Below, piece after piece: positions 1 to 6,400 of a stretch of 7,383 nt of DNA. The notes below the pieces were generated by a model. It saw nothing but the letters and a program-made list of their open reading frames with translations. It was not told the origin of the DNA and made no database searches. This DNA is from Acidobacteriota bacterium. GTDB taxonomy: Bacteria > Acidobacteriota > Holophagae > Holophagales > Holophagaceae. The position numbers and the translations under genes are program-made. The stretch lies in assembly GCA_021778785.1 (NCBI GenBank), contig JAJYBX010000090.1, positions 1 to 7,383 on the forward strand, written 5' to 3'. Within the stretch, counting starts at the first letter, position 1; every line of letters starts with the position of its first letter.

Positions 1-1404
1 GGGCGTCATGTGCCACTCGTCGCGGTCCACGGGCTTCCCGAGCTTGGCGATCTGGCGGCGGAATTCGAAGGCGGCAGCGGCCTGCACGTTCAGGACGTAG
101 GGGCGGCGGGAGACCTCGAGCCCGCGGTAGTCCCGCCAGCGGTCGGGGTAGCCCACCTTCGCGCGGATGGCCTCGAGCTTCCTGATGGCCTGCTGCTTCG
201 TGGCCTCGCCCATCCAGTCGGCGGCGAGGATGCGGGCCCGCATGGCCTCCTTGTGGAACTCGACCATCTGCAGCACCCGGGCCTTGGCCTCGGGGCTGAA
301 GGCGGCCTTCACGTAGAGCTGGCCCACGTCGAAGCCCAGGGCGCGGTCGGTGGCATAGAGGACCCGCTTCCAGCGGGGTTTCAGCTCCGTGGTGCCGGAG
401 AGCGTCCTGCCGTAGAAGGCGAAGTTCTCCTTCACGAAGGCCGAGCCCAGGTACGGCGCCGCGGCACGCAGGACGTTCCAGCGGAGGTAGGTCTGCCAGG
501 TGACCAGGGGCTCCGAGGCGAAGAGCGTGCCCAGGGCCTTGTAGAACTCGGGCTGGCCCACCAGGACATCGGCCTGGGAGGCGGGCAGGCCCACCACCGC
601 CGCATATCCGGCCCAGTCGAAGCCGGGCGCCAGGGCAGCCAGATCCTTCTGTGCCACCTTGTGGTAGTTGGCCTGGGGGTCCCGCAGGTCCACCAGGGTG
701 CGCGAGGCCTGGGCCAGCTTCGTCTCCAGGGCCATGACGGCCTGGGCCCCGGCCCGGGCCTGGGCGGGGGCATCGCCGGCCAGCTCGAAGATCCGGCCCA
801 TATGGGCCACGTAGGCCTGGCGGATGGCCTCGGCCTCCTTGCCGGGGCGCAGGTAGTAGTCGCGCTCGGGGAGCCCGAGGCCGCCCTGCCAGAAGCTGGC
901 GATCATGGCCGAGCTGTCCTTGTCGTCCACCTGGACGCCGAAGCCGAAGCCGGCGCGGATGCCGAGTTGCTGGAGACGGCCGATCTCGGCGTTCAGCTCC
1001 GCGGGGGTCTTGAGGCCGGCGATGCCGGCGAAGAGAGGCGCCAGGGGGCGGAGACGGGCCTTCTCGATCCCCGCCTCGTCCATGCCGGAGGCATAGAAAT
1101 CCCCCACGCGCTGGGCGACGGTGCCCTTGGGCCCGCCCGTCCGCGCGGAGGTCTGGAGGATGCGCTTCAGGATGGCCTCATTGCGCTCGTCGATCTCCTG
1201 GTTCACGCCGTACGAGGCGTACTCGCCGGGGATGGGCACCTTGTCGAAGGCGCCGTCGGCGTAGGCGTAGAAGTCCCGGCAGGGGGAGGCGGCGGGGTCG
1301 ATGTAGGTGCGGTCCACGCCGAGGATGGGCTTCGGGGCCGGGGCTGCGGCGACCAGGGGTGCTGCCGCCAGGGCCAGGGTCAGGAGGGTTCTGGTCAGGT
1401 TCAT
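1..1404 (-). CDS. M13 family (neprilysin-like) metallopeptidase, C-terminal part beyond the window
   Basis: This is the N-terminal 468 codons of an exported zinc endopeptidase, with the reading frame open to base 1. Residues 1 to about 21 form a signal peptide: Arg near the N-terminus, a Leu/Ala core, then an Ala-rich cleavage region. The body matches the M13 N-terminal domain and is paralogous to the complete neighbour upstream. Shared blocks include PCRDFYAYADG (41-51), GDFYASGMD (101-109), QGGLGLPERDYYL (173-185), and DEWHMTP at the window edge, where the neighbour reads TEWGMTP. The HExxH and ExxxD zinc motifs lie past the edge, so catalytic competence cannot be judged. The ATG at 1404 starts the signal peptide directly; only a weak GGAAG lies upstream (1409-1413, spacer 4). 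Compared with the neighbour, the early DDFYHFANGGW block is altered (D to R, N to D, W to F). The family call is secure; the substrate is unknown. Confidence 0.93.
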   Translation of the reverse strand, partial: MNLTRTLLTLALAAAPLVAAAPAPKPILGVDRTYIDPAASPCRDFYAYADGAFDKVPIPGEYASYGVNQEIDERNEAILKRILQTSARTGGPKGTVAQRVGDFYASGMDEAGIEKARLRPLAPLFAGIAGLKTPAELNAEIGRLQQLGIRAGFGFGVQVDDKDSSAMIASFWQGGLGLPERDYYLRPGKEAEAIRQAYVAHMGRIFELAGDAPAQARAGAQAVMALETKLAQASRTLVDLRDPQANYHKVAQKDLAALAPGFDWAGYAAVVGLPASQADVLVGQPEFYKALGTLFASEPLVTWQTYLRWNVLRAAAPYLGSAFVKENFAFYGRTLSGTTELKPRWKRVLYATDRALGFDVGQLYVKAAFSPEAKARVLQMVEFHKEAMRARILAADWMGEATKQQAIRKLEAIRAKVGYPDRWRDYRGLEVSRRPYVLNVQAAAAFEFRRQIAKLGKPVDRDEWHMTP

Positions 1405-1422
1405 GGGGCTTCCGGGGAAAGG

Positions 1423-1454
1423 GACGAGCCCGGGGCTGGGGCTCCGGGCTCGTC
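1423..1454 (-). terminator. Strong hairpin between the two M13 genes, possible terminator or attenuator
   Basis: An 11-bp perfect inverted repeat has arms at 1423-1433 (GACGAGCCCGG) and 1444-1454, with a 10-nt loop. It lies in the 71-bp gap just after the stop of the upstream M13 gene. On the minus strand the stem is followed by CCCTTTCCCC rather than a real U-run. It may therefore be a weak terminator, an RNA-stabilising stem, or an attenuator lowering expression of the second peptidase gene. Confidence 0.45.
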
Positions 1455-1475
1455 GCGGGTCGGTTCGATCGGGCC

Positions 1476-3503
1476 CTACCAGATGGCGGGGCGCAGCTTC
1501 TCGTCGCGCACCATGGCGCAGCCGTTGGCGCAGCCCCAGGCCTGGAAGAATTCCGGCAGGTCGCTCATGGGGCCGATGACGCGCTCCACGCCGGGGCTGT
1601 GGGGATCGGTCTTGAGGCGCACGGATAAGGCCGCATCGCGGATGTGGTTGCGCCAGATGCTGGCGGATCCCAGGAAGAAGCGCTGCTCGGCGGTGAAGCC
1701 GTCGATCTTCGCGGGTTCCGGCTTGCCCTGGAGGCTCCGCTTGAAGGCGGCGTAGGCGATCTTCATGCCGCCCAGGTCGGCGATGTTCTCGCCCAGGGTG
1801 AGCCGGCCGTTGACGTGCTCGCCCTTGAGGGGTTCGTAGGCGTCGTACTGCTTCACCACGAGGTCGGTGCGGGCCTGGTAGGCCTTGCGGTCCGCATCCG
1901 TCCACCAGTTCTTGAGGTTGCCGTCGGCGTCGAACTGGCTGCCCTGGTCGTCGAAGCCGTGGGTCATCTCGTGGCCGATCACCCAGCCGATGGCGCCGTA
2001 GTTCACGGCATCATCCGCCTTGGCGTCGAAGAAGGGCGGCTGCAGGATGCCGGCGGGGAACACGATCTCGTTCATGGTGGGGCTGTAGTAGGCGTTGACG
2101 GTGGACGGCGTCATCCCCCACTCGGTGCGGTCGATGGGCTTGCCCAGCTTCGCGAGGTTGTCCTTCACCCGGTAGGCCGAGGCGCGGCGGACGTTGCCGA
2201 AGTAGTCGTCCCGCTTCACATCGAAGGGATAGGTCTTCCACTTGTCGGGGTAGCCGATCTTCACGCCGAAGGCGTCCAGCTTCTTGAGGGCCTGCTGCTT
2301 GGTCTCCTCGCCCATCCAGTCCAGCTTCTGGATCCGCTCGTGCAGGGCCGCCCGGAGGTTGCCGACGAGCTCGAGCATCCGCTTCTTGGATTCGGGGGGG
2401 AAGGCCTTCTTCACGTAGAGCTGGCCCAGGGCCTCGCCGATGGTGCCGTCCTCCATGGCCTCCACGCGCTTCCAGCGGGCCTCCTGCTCCGGCGTGCCGT
2501 TCAGCACCTTGCCGTAGAAGGCGAAGTCCTCCTCCTCGAAGGCCTTGGGCAGCAGGTCGGCGGTGGCGCGGAGGGCGTGCCAGCGCAGGTAGGTGCGCCA
2601 CTGGGTCGCAGGCGTCTCGGCGGCGAACTTGGCAAAGGCCGCGGCATAGGAGGGCTGGCGGACGTTCAGCTCGTCGATCTTCGCGCCGCGGGCCTTGAAG
2701 TAGGCCGCCCAGTCGAAGCCCGGGGCCTCCTGCTCCAGCTGGGCCAGGGTGCGCTTGTTGTAGGTCTTCTGGGGATTGCGAAGCTCCACGCGGGACCAGG
2801 CCGCCTTGGCCATGCGGGTCTCCAGGTCCAGCACCACGCGGGCCCGGACCTTGGCCAGGTCGGCGGGATCGCCGGCCAGCTCGAACATCTTCGCCACGTG
2901 GGCCTCGTATTTGGCGCGGATGTCCTTCGTGCGGGCGTCGTCGTTCAGGTAGTAGTCCCGATCCGGCAGGCCGAGGCCGCCCTGGTTGAGGGCGCCCATG
3001 TAGCGGGTGCTGTTCTTGGCATCCTGCATGACGAAGAAGCCGAAGCCGCCGGGCAGGCCCTCGCTGTGGAGCTTCGCCAGCGTCACGGCCAGGTGCCTGG
3101 AGTCCTTCAGGCCGTCGATGGTGGCGAGGATGGGTTTCAGGGGCGCCGTCCCGCGCTTCTCGATGGCGGCGGCATCCATGCCGGCGGCGAAGAAGTCGCC
3201 CACCTTCTGCTCGACGCTGCCCTTGGGCCACGTCCGCTTGGCGCTGGTCTCGTCGAGGATCTGCTTGAGGATTTCGCGGTTGTGGTCGCTCACCTCGGTG
3301 AAGGAGCCGTAGATGGCCTTGTCCGCGGGCAGCGGATGGCTCTTCAGCCACCCGCCGTTGGCGAAGTGGTAGAAGTCATCGCAGGGCTTCACCGAGGTAT
3401 CGAGGTTGGCGGGGTTGACCCCGTGGGGGCCCGACTGGGCCACCAGGCCGAGGGCCGTCAGGCCCAGGGTGAGGCAGAGGGAGGTGCGGAAGGCGGATGC
3501 CAT
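1476..3503 (-). CDS. M13 family zinc metallopeptidase (PepO/neprilysin-like), complete
   Basis: This 675-aa exported zinc endopeptidase has the length usual for bacterial M13 enzymes, which cleave oligopeptides outside the cytoplasm. A signal peptide covers about residues 1-23. The large N-terminal M13 domain follows (about 35-420), then the catalytic domain. Key motifs are NAYYSP (470-475, substrate backbone binding), the FPAGILQPPFF block (482-492), HEMTH (511-515, two zinc ligands plus catalytic Glu512) and ENIAD (572-576, third ligand Glu572). DPHSPGVER (633-641) holds the His and Arg equivalent to the neprilysin active-site pair. The protein ends in a C-terminal IW, typical of bacterial members. 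All catalytic residues are present, so activity is expected. The start at 3503 is supported by a Shine-Dalgarno sequence and the signal peptide. The gene begins 34 bp after the DUF4442 gene and precedes a paralogue, so it may be read from an upstream promoter. Confidence 0.97.
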   Translation of the reverse strand: MASAFRTSLCLTLGLTALGLVAQSGPHGVNPANLDTSVKPCDDFYHFANGGWLKSHPLPADKAIYGSFTEVSDHNREILKQILDETSAKRTWPKGSVEQKVGDFFAAGMDAAAIEKRGTAPLKPILATIDGLKDSRHLAVTLAKLHSEGLPGGFGFFVMQDAKNSTRYMGALNQGGLGLPDRDYYLNDDARTKDIRAKYEAHVAKMFELAGDPADLAKVRARVVLDLETRMAKAAWSRVELRNPQKTYNKRTLAQLEQEAPGFDWAAYFKARGAKIDELNVRQPSYAAAFAKFAAETPATQWRTYLRWHALRATADLLPKAFEEEDFAFYGKVLNGTPEQEARWKRVEAMEDGTIGEALGQLYVKKAFPPESKKRMLELVGNLRAALHERIQKLDWMGEETKQQALKKLDAFGVKIGYPDKWKTYPFDVKRDDYFGNVRRASAYRVKDNLAKLGKPIDRTEWGMTPSTVNAYYSPTMNEIVFPAGILQPPFFDAKADDAVNYGAIGWVIGHEMTHGFDDQGSQFDADGNLKNWWTDADRKAYQARTDLVVKQYDAYEPLKGEHVNGRLTLGENIADLGGMKIAYAAFKRSLQGKPEPAKIDGFTAEQRFFLGSASIWRNHIRDAALSVRLKTDPHSPGVERVIGPMSDLPEFFQAWGCANGCAMVRDEKLRPAIW

Positions 3504-3510
3504 GTATTGG

Positions 3511-3515
3511 ACCTC
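3511..3515 (-). promoter_or_regulatory. Shine-Dalgarno of the complete M13 gene
   Basis: The minus strand reads GAGGT seven bases before the ATG at 3503. This is a good ribosome-binding site and supports that start codon. Confidence 0.65.
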
Positions 3516-3537
3516 GTAAGATGAGGGGTAAAGGCTA

Positions 3538-4038
3538 TCAGGAAGTCTCCGGGAAGTCTCCCGGGGCTGGTCCTGATTCCGGGGAGGGGCGGTGGGCGAT
3601 GTGGACCACCTTCTCGACGAGGGCGTGGACGGTCCCGGCGCGATCCGTGAGTTCCACGGAGTAGGTCCGGTCCACCTTGGGCAGGTTCGCGAGCAGGTCG
3701 CGGATCTCGGCCAGTTCGCCCTCGTCCAGGCGGAAGGTGGCCGTGAGCGCGCCCCGGCCGGGACGGCGGAAACGAACCGTGGCGGCCTTGTCCCACACCA
3801 CGTAGTCCGGGCCCAGGTTCTTCATGAGCATGATCATGTAGAAGGGATCCACGGCCCCGTAGAGGCTTCCGCCGAAGATGGTGCCCACGTAGTTGCGGGT
3901 GCGCCAGGAGAGGGGCAGGCGCACCCGCACCTCGCGCCAGTCCCCGGCGATGAAGGTCACCCGGGCCCCCGTGCCGCGGTAGCAGGGCCACCAGTTGAAG
4001 CCCCAGCGCATGAGGCGGGTGCGGAGGGACTCGGCCAT
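3538..4038 (-). CDS. DUF4442 domain protein, hotdog-fold thioesterase-like
   Basis: A 166-aa cytoplasmic protein with no signal peptide or clear membrane segment. The central pattern is diagnostic of DUF4442, a family related to hotdog-fold acyl-CoA thioesterases: RTRNYVGTIFGGSLYGAVDP (46-65), then a hydrophobic MIMLMK stretch, then GPDYVVWDKAATVRFRRPG (76-94). In hotdog proteins the GGS/helix segment packs the acyl-binding tunnel. Biochemical function for most DUF4442 proteins is not established, so thioesterase activity is inference. The Pro/Ser-rich tail after residue 150 is probably disordered. The ATG at 4038 lies four bases past the glpX stop, with only a poorly spaced AGGA (4041-4044) inside the end of glpX, so translation probably depends on ribosomes finishing glpX. 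Met10 is a possible alternative start. The product has no obvious link to its neighbours. Confidence 0.85.
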   Translation of the reverse strand: MAESLRTRLMRWGFNWWPCYRGTGARVTFIAGDWREVRVRLPLSWRTRNYVGTIFGGSLYGAVDPFYMIMLMKNLGPDYVVWDKAATVRFRRPGRGALTATFRLDEGELAEIRDLLANLPKVDRTYSVELTDRAGTVHALVEKVVHIAHRPSPESGPAPGDFPETS

Positions 4039-4042
4039 GGTC

Positions 4043-5023
4043 CTAGAAGCGGACCGTCACCTGCTCGCCTTCCTTCATGTGGACGGTGTCGATGAAGTGC
4101 ACCTTCCGGTCCCGGTAGGTGAGGACGAGGCTCTGGGTCCGGACGCCGTGGCCGAAGTGGAGCACGCCATGGAGGAGGTTGCCGTGGGTGACGCCGCAGG
4201 CGGCGAACACGATCTGGTTGCCTGGGCAGAGGTCCTCGGTGAAGTAGATGCGGCCGAAATCCACGCCCATCTCTTCGGCCTTCTCGCGGCTGGCGGTGTT
4301 GGTGTCCACCTTGAGGCGGCCCTGGATCTCGCCGTTCAGGCACTTCAGGGCCGCGGCGGAGAGCACGCCCTCCGGGGCTCCGCCCGTGCCCATGACGGCG
4401 TGGATGCCGGTGCCGCTCACGGCGGCGCTGATGGCGGCGCTGAGGTCGCCGTCGCCGATGAGCTGGATGCGGGCGCCGGCCTTGCGGATGTCCGCGATGA
4501 GCTGCTCGTGGCGGGGCCGGTCCAGCACGGTGACGGTGATCTCGTCCACCTGCCGGTCCAGGGACCTGGCGATGGCCTGGAGATTCTCGTGGACGGGGGC
4601 GTCGAGGCTCACCTTGCCCTTGGCCGCGGGGCCCACGATGAGCTTCTCCATGTAGAGGTCGGGAGCATGGAGCAGGCCGCCCTTTTCGGTGGCGGCCAGC
4701 ACGGCGATGGCATTGGGCGCGCCGGTGGCGCAGAGGTTGGTGCCCTCCAGGGGGTCCACGGCGATGTCCACGGCCGGGTGGTCCCCGTCGGCGTCGGCGC
4801 CCATGCCGACCTTCTCGCCGATGTAGAGCATGGGGGCCTCGTCCCGCTCGCCCTCGCCGATGACGATGGTGCCGTCCATGCGGACGGTCTCCATGGCGTG
4901 GCGCATGGCCTCCACCGCCAGCTGGTCGCTGTACTTCCGGCGGCCGTGGCCGACGGAGGTCGAACAGGCGATGGCGGCCTGCTCCACCACGCGGAGGAAC
5001 TCGAGGGACAGGGTCTGTTCCAT
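4043..5023 (-). CDS. glpX: Class II fructose-1,6-bisphosphatase (GlpX)
   Basis: This 326-aa cytoplasmic enzyme hydrolyses fructose-1,6-bisphosphate to fructose-6-phosphate, the committed step of gluconeogenesis. Class II signatures appear in order: [17 protein letters not shown] (54-70, metal ligands Glu57, Glu59, Asp61), VDPLEGT (89-95), [13 protein letters not shown] (120-132), GDGDLSAAI (190-198) and [19 protein letters not shown] (211-229, with Glu218). Length is normal for the family. One oddity: the early block that usually reads like WxGRGDKxxAD is [11 protein letters not shown] here (23-33). The aromatic is replaced, and the position of E. coli GlpX Lys29 is Arg29, while Asp33 is kept. 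The insert GADADGD (75-81) is a little longer than in E. coli. The start is supported by TGGAG (5031-5035) seven bases upstream. The gene lies 33 bp after cutA and 4 bp before the DUF4442 gene, suggesting cotranscription. Some homologues also cleave sedoheptulose-1,7-bisphosphate; the sequence does not decide this. Confidence 0.96.
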   Translation of the reverse strand: MEQTLSLEFLRVVEQAAIACSTSVGHGRRKYSDQLAVEAMRHAMETVRMDGTIVIGEGERDEAPMLYIGEKVGMGADADGDHPAVDIAVDPLEGTNLCATGAPNAIAVLAATEKGGLLHAPDLYMEKLIVGPAAKGKVSLDAPVHENLQAIARSLDRQVDEITVTVLDRPRHEQLIADIRKAGARIQLIGDGDLSAAISAAVSGTGIHAVMGTGGAPEGVLSAAALKCLNGEIQGRLKVDTNTASREKAEEMGVDFGRIYFTEDLCPGNQIVFAACGVTHGNLLHGVLHFGHGVRTQSLVLTYRDRKVHFIDTVHMKEGEQVTVRF

Positions 5024-5030
5024 GGCAATG

Positions 5031-5035
5031 CTCCA
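5031..5035 (-). promoter_or_regulatory. Shine-Dalgarno of glpX
   Basis: The minus strand reads TGGAG with a seven-base spacer to the ATG at 5023. It lies in the 33-bp cutA-glpX gap and fixes the start codon. Confidence 0.6.
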
Positions 5036-5056
5036 GGCTGACAGTCGGGACGGGCC

Positions 5057-5383
5057 TCAGGCCATGCGGCGGACGCTCTGGCGGATCCAGTCGAGGAAGG
5101 GGTCGGCGCCCTCGGCCACGGGGAACATCAGGATCTCCGGCACCTCGTAGGTGTGCAGGTCCGTGATGATCTCCGAGACCTGGGGGAAGAGATCCTGGGT
5201 GGTCTTGATGACCAGCATGACCTCCTCGTCGAGGTGGGTCTCGCCCTTGAAGTAGTAGTAGCTCTTGATGCCGGGGAGGATGTTCACGCAGGCCGCGTAG
5301 GCCTGGTCGACCAGCGCCGCGGCGATCGTCAGGGCGGTTTCTTCACTGCCGCAGGTGGTGAAGATGGTGCAGGCGTCGGTCAT
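5057..5383 (-). CDS. cutA: CutA family protein (divalent cation tolerance)
   Basis: This 108-aa protein has the typical CutA length; the family forms small, very stable cytoplasmic trimers with a ferredoxin-like fold. Visible signatures are the N-terminal strand TIFTTCGSEETA (6-17), QAYAACVNILPGIKSYYYFKG (27-47), the EEVMLVIKT strand (53-61), and the HTYEVPEI motif (77-84) with a DPFLDWI C-terminal helix (94-100). The aromatic YYYF run replaces the SxYWW-like segment of many homologues, and HTYEVPEI has Thr where Pro is commonest. CutA was first linked to copper tolerance in E. coli, but its general role remains unsettled. The frame extends upstream to 5503, but the ATG at 5383 matches family length and has GGGGAG (5391-5396) seven bases ahead, so I chose it. 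It is probably the first gene of the cutA-glpX-DUF4442-M13 run. Confidence 0.95.
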   Translation of the reverse strand: MTDACTIFTTCGSEETALTIAAALVDQAYAACVNILPGIKSYYYFKGETHLDEEVMLVIKTTQDLFPQVSEIITDLHTYEVPEILMFPVAEGADPFLDWIRQSVRRMA

Positions 5384-5390
5384 CGAGGGG

Positions 5391-5396
5391 CTCCCC
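5391..5396 (-). promoter_or_regulatory. Shine-Dalgarno of cutA
   Basis: The minus strand reads GGGGAG, seven bases before the ATG at 5383. This site decides the start against the longer in-frame extension to 5503. Confidence 0.6.
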
Positions 5397-5417
5397 ACCC
5401 GGCGGGCGGAACGTTCG

Positions 5418-5445
5418 ATTGTAGCCTCGAAGGGGGGTTGGTCCC
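5418..5445 (-). promoter_or_regulatory. Candidate sigma-70 promoter for cutA and following genes
   Basis: The minus strand has a good -10 box TACAAT at 5423-5418, about 35 bases before the cutA ATG, predicting a 5' leader of roughly 28 nt. The -35 is poor: GGGACC at 5445-5440, 16-bp spacing. The -10 and the bases after it (TACAATCGAACGTTC) closely match the sequence upstream of the tRNA-Pro gene, which supports a real promoter element. Confidence 0.45.
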
Positions 5446-5534
5446 AGGCGGGACCTCCGGACGGATGGTTTCGGGCTCCGATCGGATCGAGATCCGGACG
5501 CAACGGAATTCCGAGCGGGCCGGTCGGGATTCGT

Positions 5535-5658
5535 CCCGCGCTACCTCCGCGGTCCCACTCGGAGGTGGACCGTTCTCTGTAACCGGCGCCGACCCACCAG
5601 GGCCCCGGATTCGAACGCGTCTGGCTGCGCCAGCCGCCGGTCCCGCTCCTGGCAGCGC
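5535..5658 (-). repeat. 124-bp tandem repeat, unit 1
   Basis: The first 113 bases (5535-5647) match 5659-5771 at 110 of 113 positions by eye. The three differences are at 5543, 5569 and 5578, and all are transitions. The unit contains several short stems: CCTCCG...CGGAGG around 5545-5564 and CTGGC-TGC-GCCAG near 5621-5633. It also contains GGATTCGAAC, which read on the minus strand is the tRNA T-loop decamer GTTCGAATCC. No T-stem can form around that decamer, so this is not a tRNA. The last 11 bases belong to a unit-specific hairpin (GGCAGCG 5651-5657 with CGCTGCC 5663-5669). Open frames through the repeat are low-complexity and match nothing I recognise, so it is best read as non-coding. Confidence 0.9.
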
Positions 5659-5771
5659 CCCGCGCTGCCTCCGCGGTCCCACTCGGAGGTGGGCCGTTCT
5701 CCGTAACCGGCGCCGACCCACCAGGGCCCCGGATTCGAACGCGTCTGGCTGCGCCAGCCGCCGGTCCCGCT
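5659..5771 (-). repeat. 124-bp tandem repeat, unit 2 (conserved core)
   Basis: This is the second copy of the 113-base core, offset exactly 124 bases from the first. It is followed by a different unit-specific hairpin, GGCGTGCC (5774-5781) with GGCACGCC (5787-5794) and a 5-nt loop. A third, partial copy of only 18 bases (5799-5816, GCGGTCCCACTCGGAGGT) then runs into the tRNA-like mirror sequence. The pattern is a conserved core separated by variable stem-loops. Confidence 0.9.
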
Positions 5772-5798
5772 TCGGCGTGCCATCAAGGCACGCCTCGG

Positions 5799-5836
5799 GC
5801 GGTCCCACTCGGAGGTTCGCACCCTCTCGGGTTGTT
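5799..5836 (+). repeat. Partial repeat fused to a degenerate mirror of the tRNA-Pro T-arm
   Basis: Bases 5799-5816 are a truncated third repeat copy. From 5809 the plus strand reads TCGGAGGTTCG, then a diverged CACCC, then TCTCG. This parallels the tRNA-Pro T-arm (TCGGAGGTTCG, AATCC, TCTCG), which lies on the opposite strand at 5890-5909. It is followed directly by the exact palindrome. The segment looks like the decayed outer part of an inverted duplication of the tRNA 3' end. It has no matching acceptor, D or anticodon parts, so it is not a functional tRNA. Confidence 0.6.
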
Positions 5837-5957
<121 letters not shown>

Positions 5958-5967
5958 CGAAGGTTCG

Positions 5968-5997
5968 ACTGTACCCGAAGGGAGGGCGGGACGTCCA
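5968..5997 (-). promoter_or_regulatory. Candidate promoter of the tRNA-Pro gene
   Basis: The minus strand has TGGACG (5997-5992) as a -35-like box, an 18-bp spacer, and TACAGT (5973-5968) as -10. The tRNA 5' end lies 11 bases further on, giving a very short leader. It fills most of the 45-bp gap after the upstream stop codon. The downstream half (TACAGTCGAACCTTC) resembles the candidate cutA promoter. Confidence 0.45.
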
Positions 5998-6001
5998 GCC
6001 T

Positions 6002-6400
6002 TCACTCGGGCTCCAGGCCCCGGGCGGCGCGCTCGCGGTGTCGGGCCTCCAGGAGGTGGAGCGCGCCGCGGAGGGGATCGGGGTCCCTGGGGGCGGGTTC
6101 GGGTTCAGCCTCGGGGGGGTCGCAGGGGACGACCTGGAGGCCCATGAGGGCGATGCCCAGCGACCGGCGGATGCGTTCCCGGGTCTCGGGCCAGACGGCC
6201 GCGGCGGCCTCGCGCAGGGGGGCGATGCGGGCCAGTTCCCAGCAGCCCATGACGAGGATGTTCCGCTCCACCCGCAGGAGCCGGGTGCGCCCGGCCAGGG
6301 CCGGCCCCACCACGAAGGACCAGGCCTGCCGCAGCCGGGCCTCGGCCCGGCGCTCCGGTTGGCGGGCGCCCAGGGGCAGCAGGCGGGCGGGGCGTCTCAT
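6002..6400 (-). CDS. DUF721 / DciA-like protein
   Basis: A 132-aa cytoplasmic protein. Residues about 18-92 match the DUF721 pattern: an amphipathic start, AWSFVVGPALAGRTRLLRVE (26-45), a strand NILVMGCWELA (47-57), then a charged helix and LGIALMGLQVV (81-91). DUF721 includes DciA, the ancestral loader of the replicative helicase DnaB, so a role at replication initiation is plausible but not shown here. The tail (93-132) starts Pro/Glu-rich and ends in an Arg/Glu-rich helix-like segment (112-127). The ATG at 6400 overlaps the CoA-transferase stop as ATGA, and GGAAG lies just upstream, so translation is probably coupled. The frame stays open upstream inside the CoA-transferase gene, but that part is a shadow. 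The stop is 45 bp before the tRNA-Pro gene. Family confidence is moderate because these proteins are short and diverse. Confidence 0.75.
   Translation of the reverse strand: MRRPARLLPLGARQPERRAEARLRQAWSFVVGPALAGRTRLLRVERNILVMGCWELARIAPLREAAAAVWPETRERIRRSLGIALMGLQVVPCDPPEAEPEPAPRDPDPLRGALHLLEARHRERAARGLEPE

Noticed and set aside
10..3524. Long plus-strand open frames of 581 and 626 codons opposite the M13 genes
   Set aside because: They are antisense to clear M13 coding sequence. In GC-rich genes the opposite strand often lacks stops. The translations are Gly/Ala/Val/Leu-rich without any domain, and both are products of codon bias.
5384..5503. N-terminal extension of cutA by 40 codons
   Set aside because: Family length is about 108 residues, a good Shine-Dalgarno precedes the ATG at 5383, and the extension would begin upstream of the candidate promoter.
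5535..5771. CRISPR array
   Set aside because: There are only two long units of 113 bp with 11- to 27-bp hairpin spacers and no cas genes. Length and structure do not fit.
5535..5836. Additional tRNA gene or tRNA-derived integration (att) site with a mobile element
   Set aside because: The T-loop decamer in the repeats has no pairing stem and no other tRNA arms. No integrase, transposase or phage gene is present in the window.
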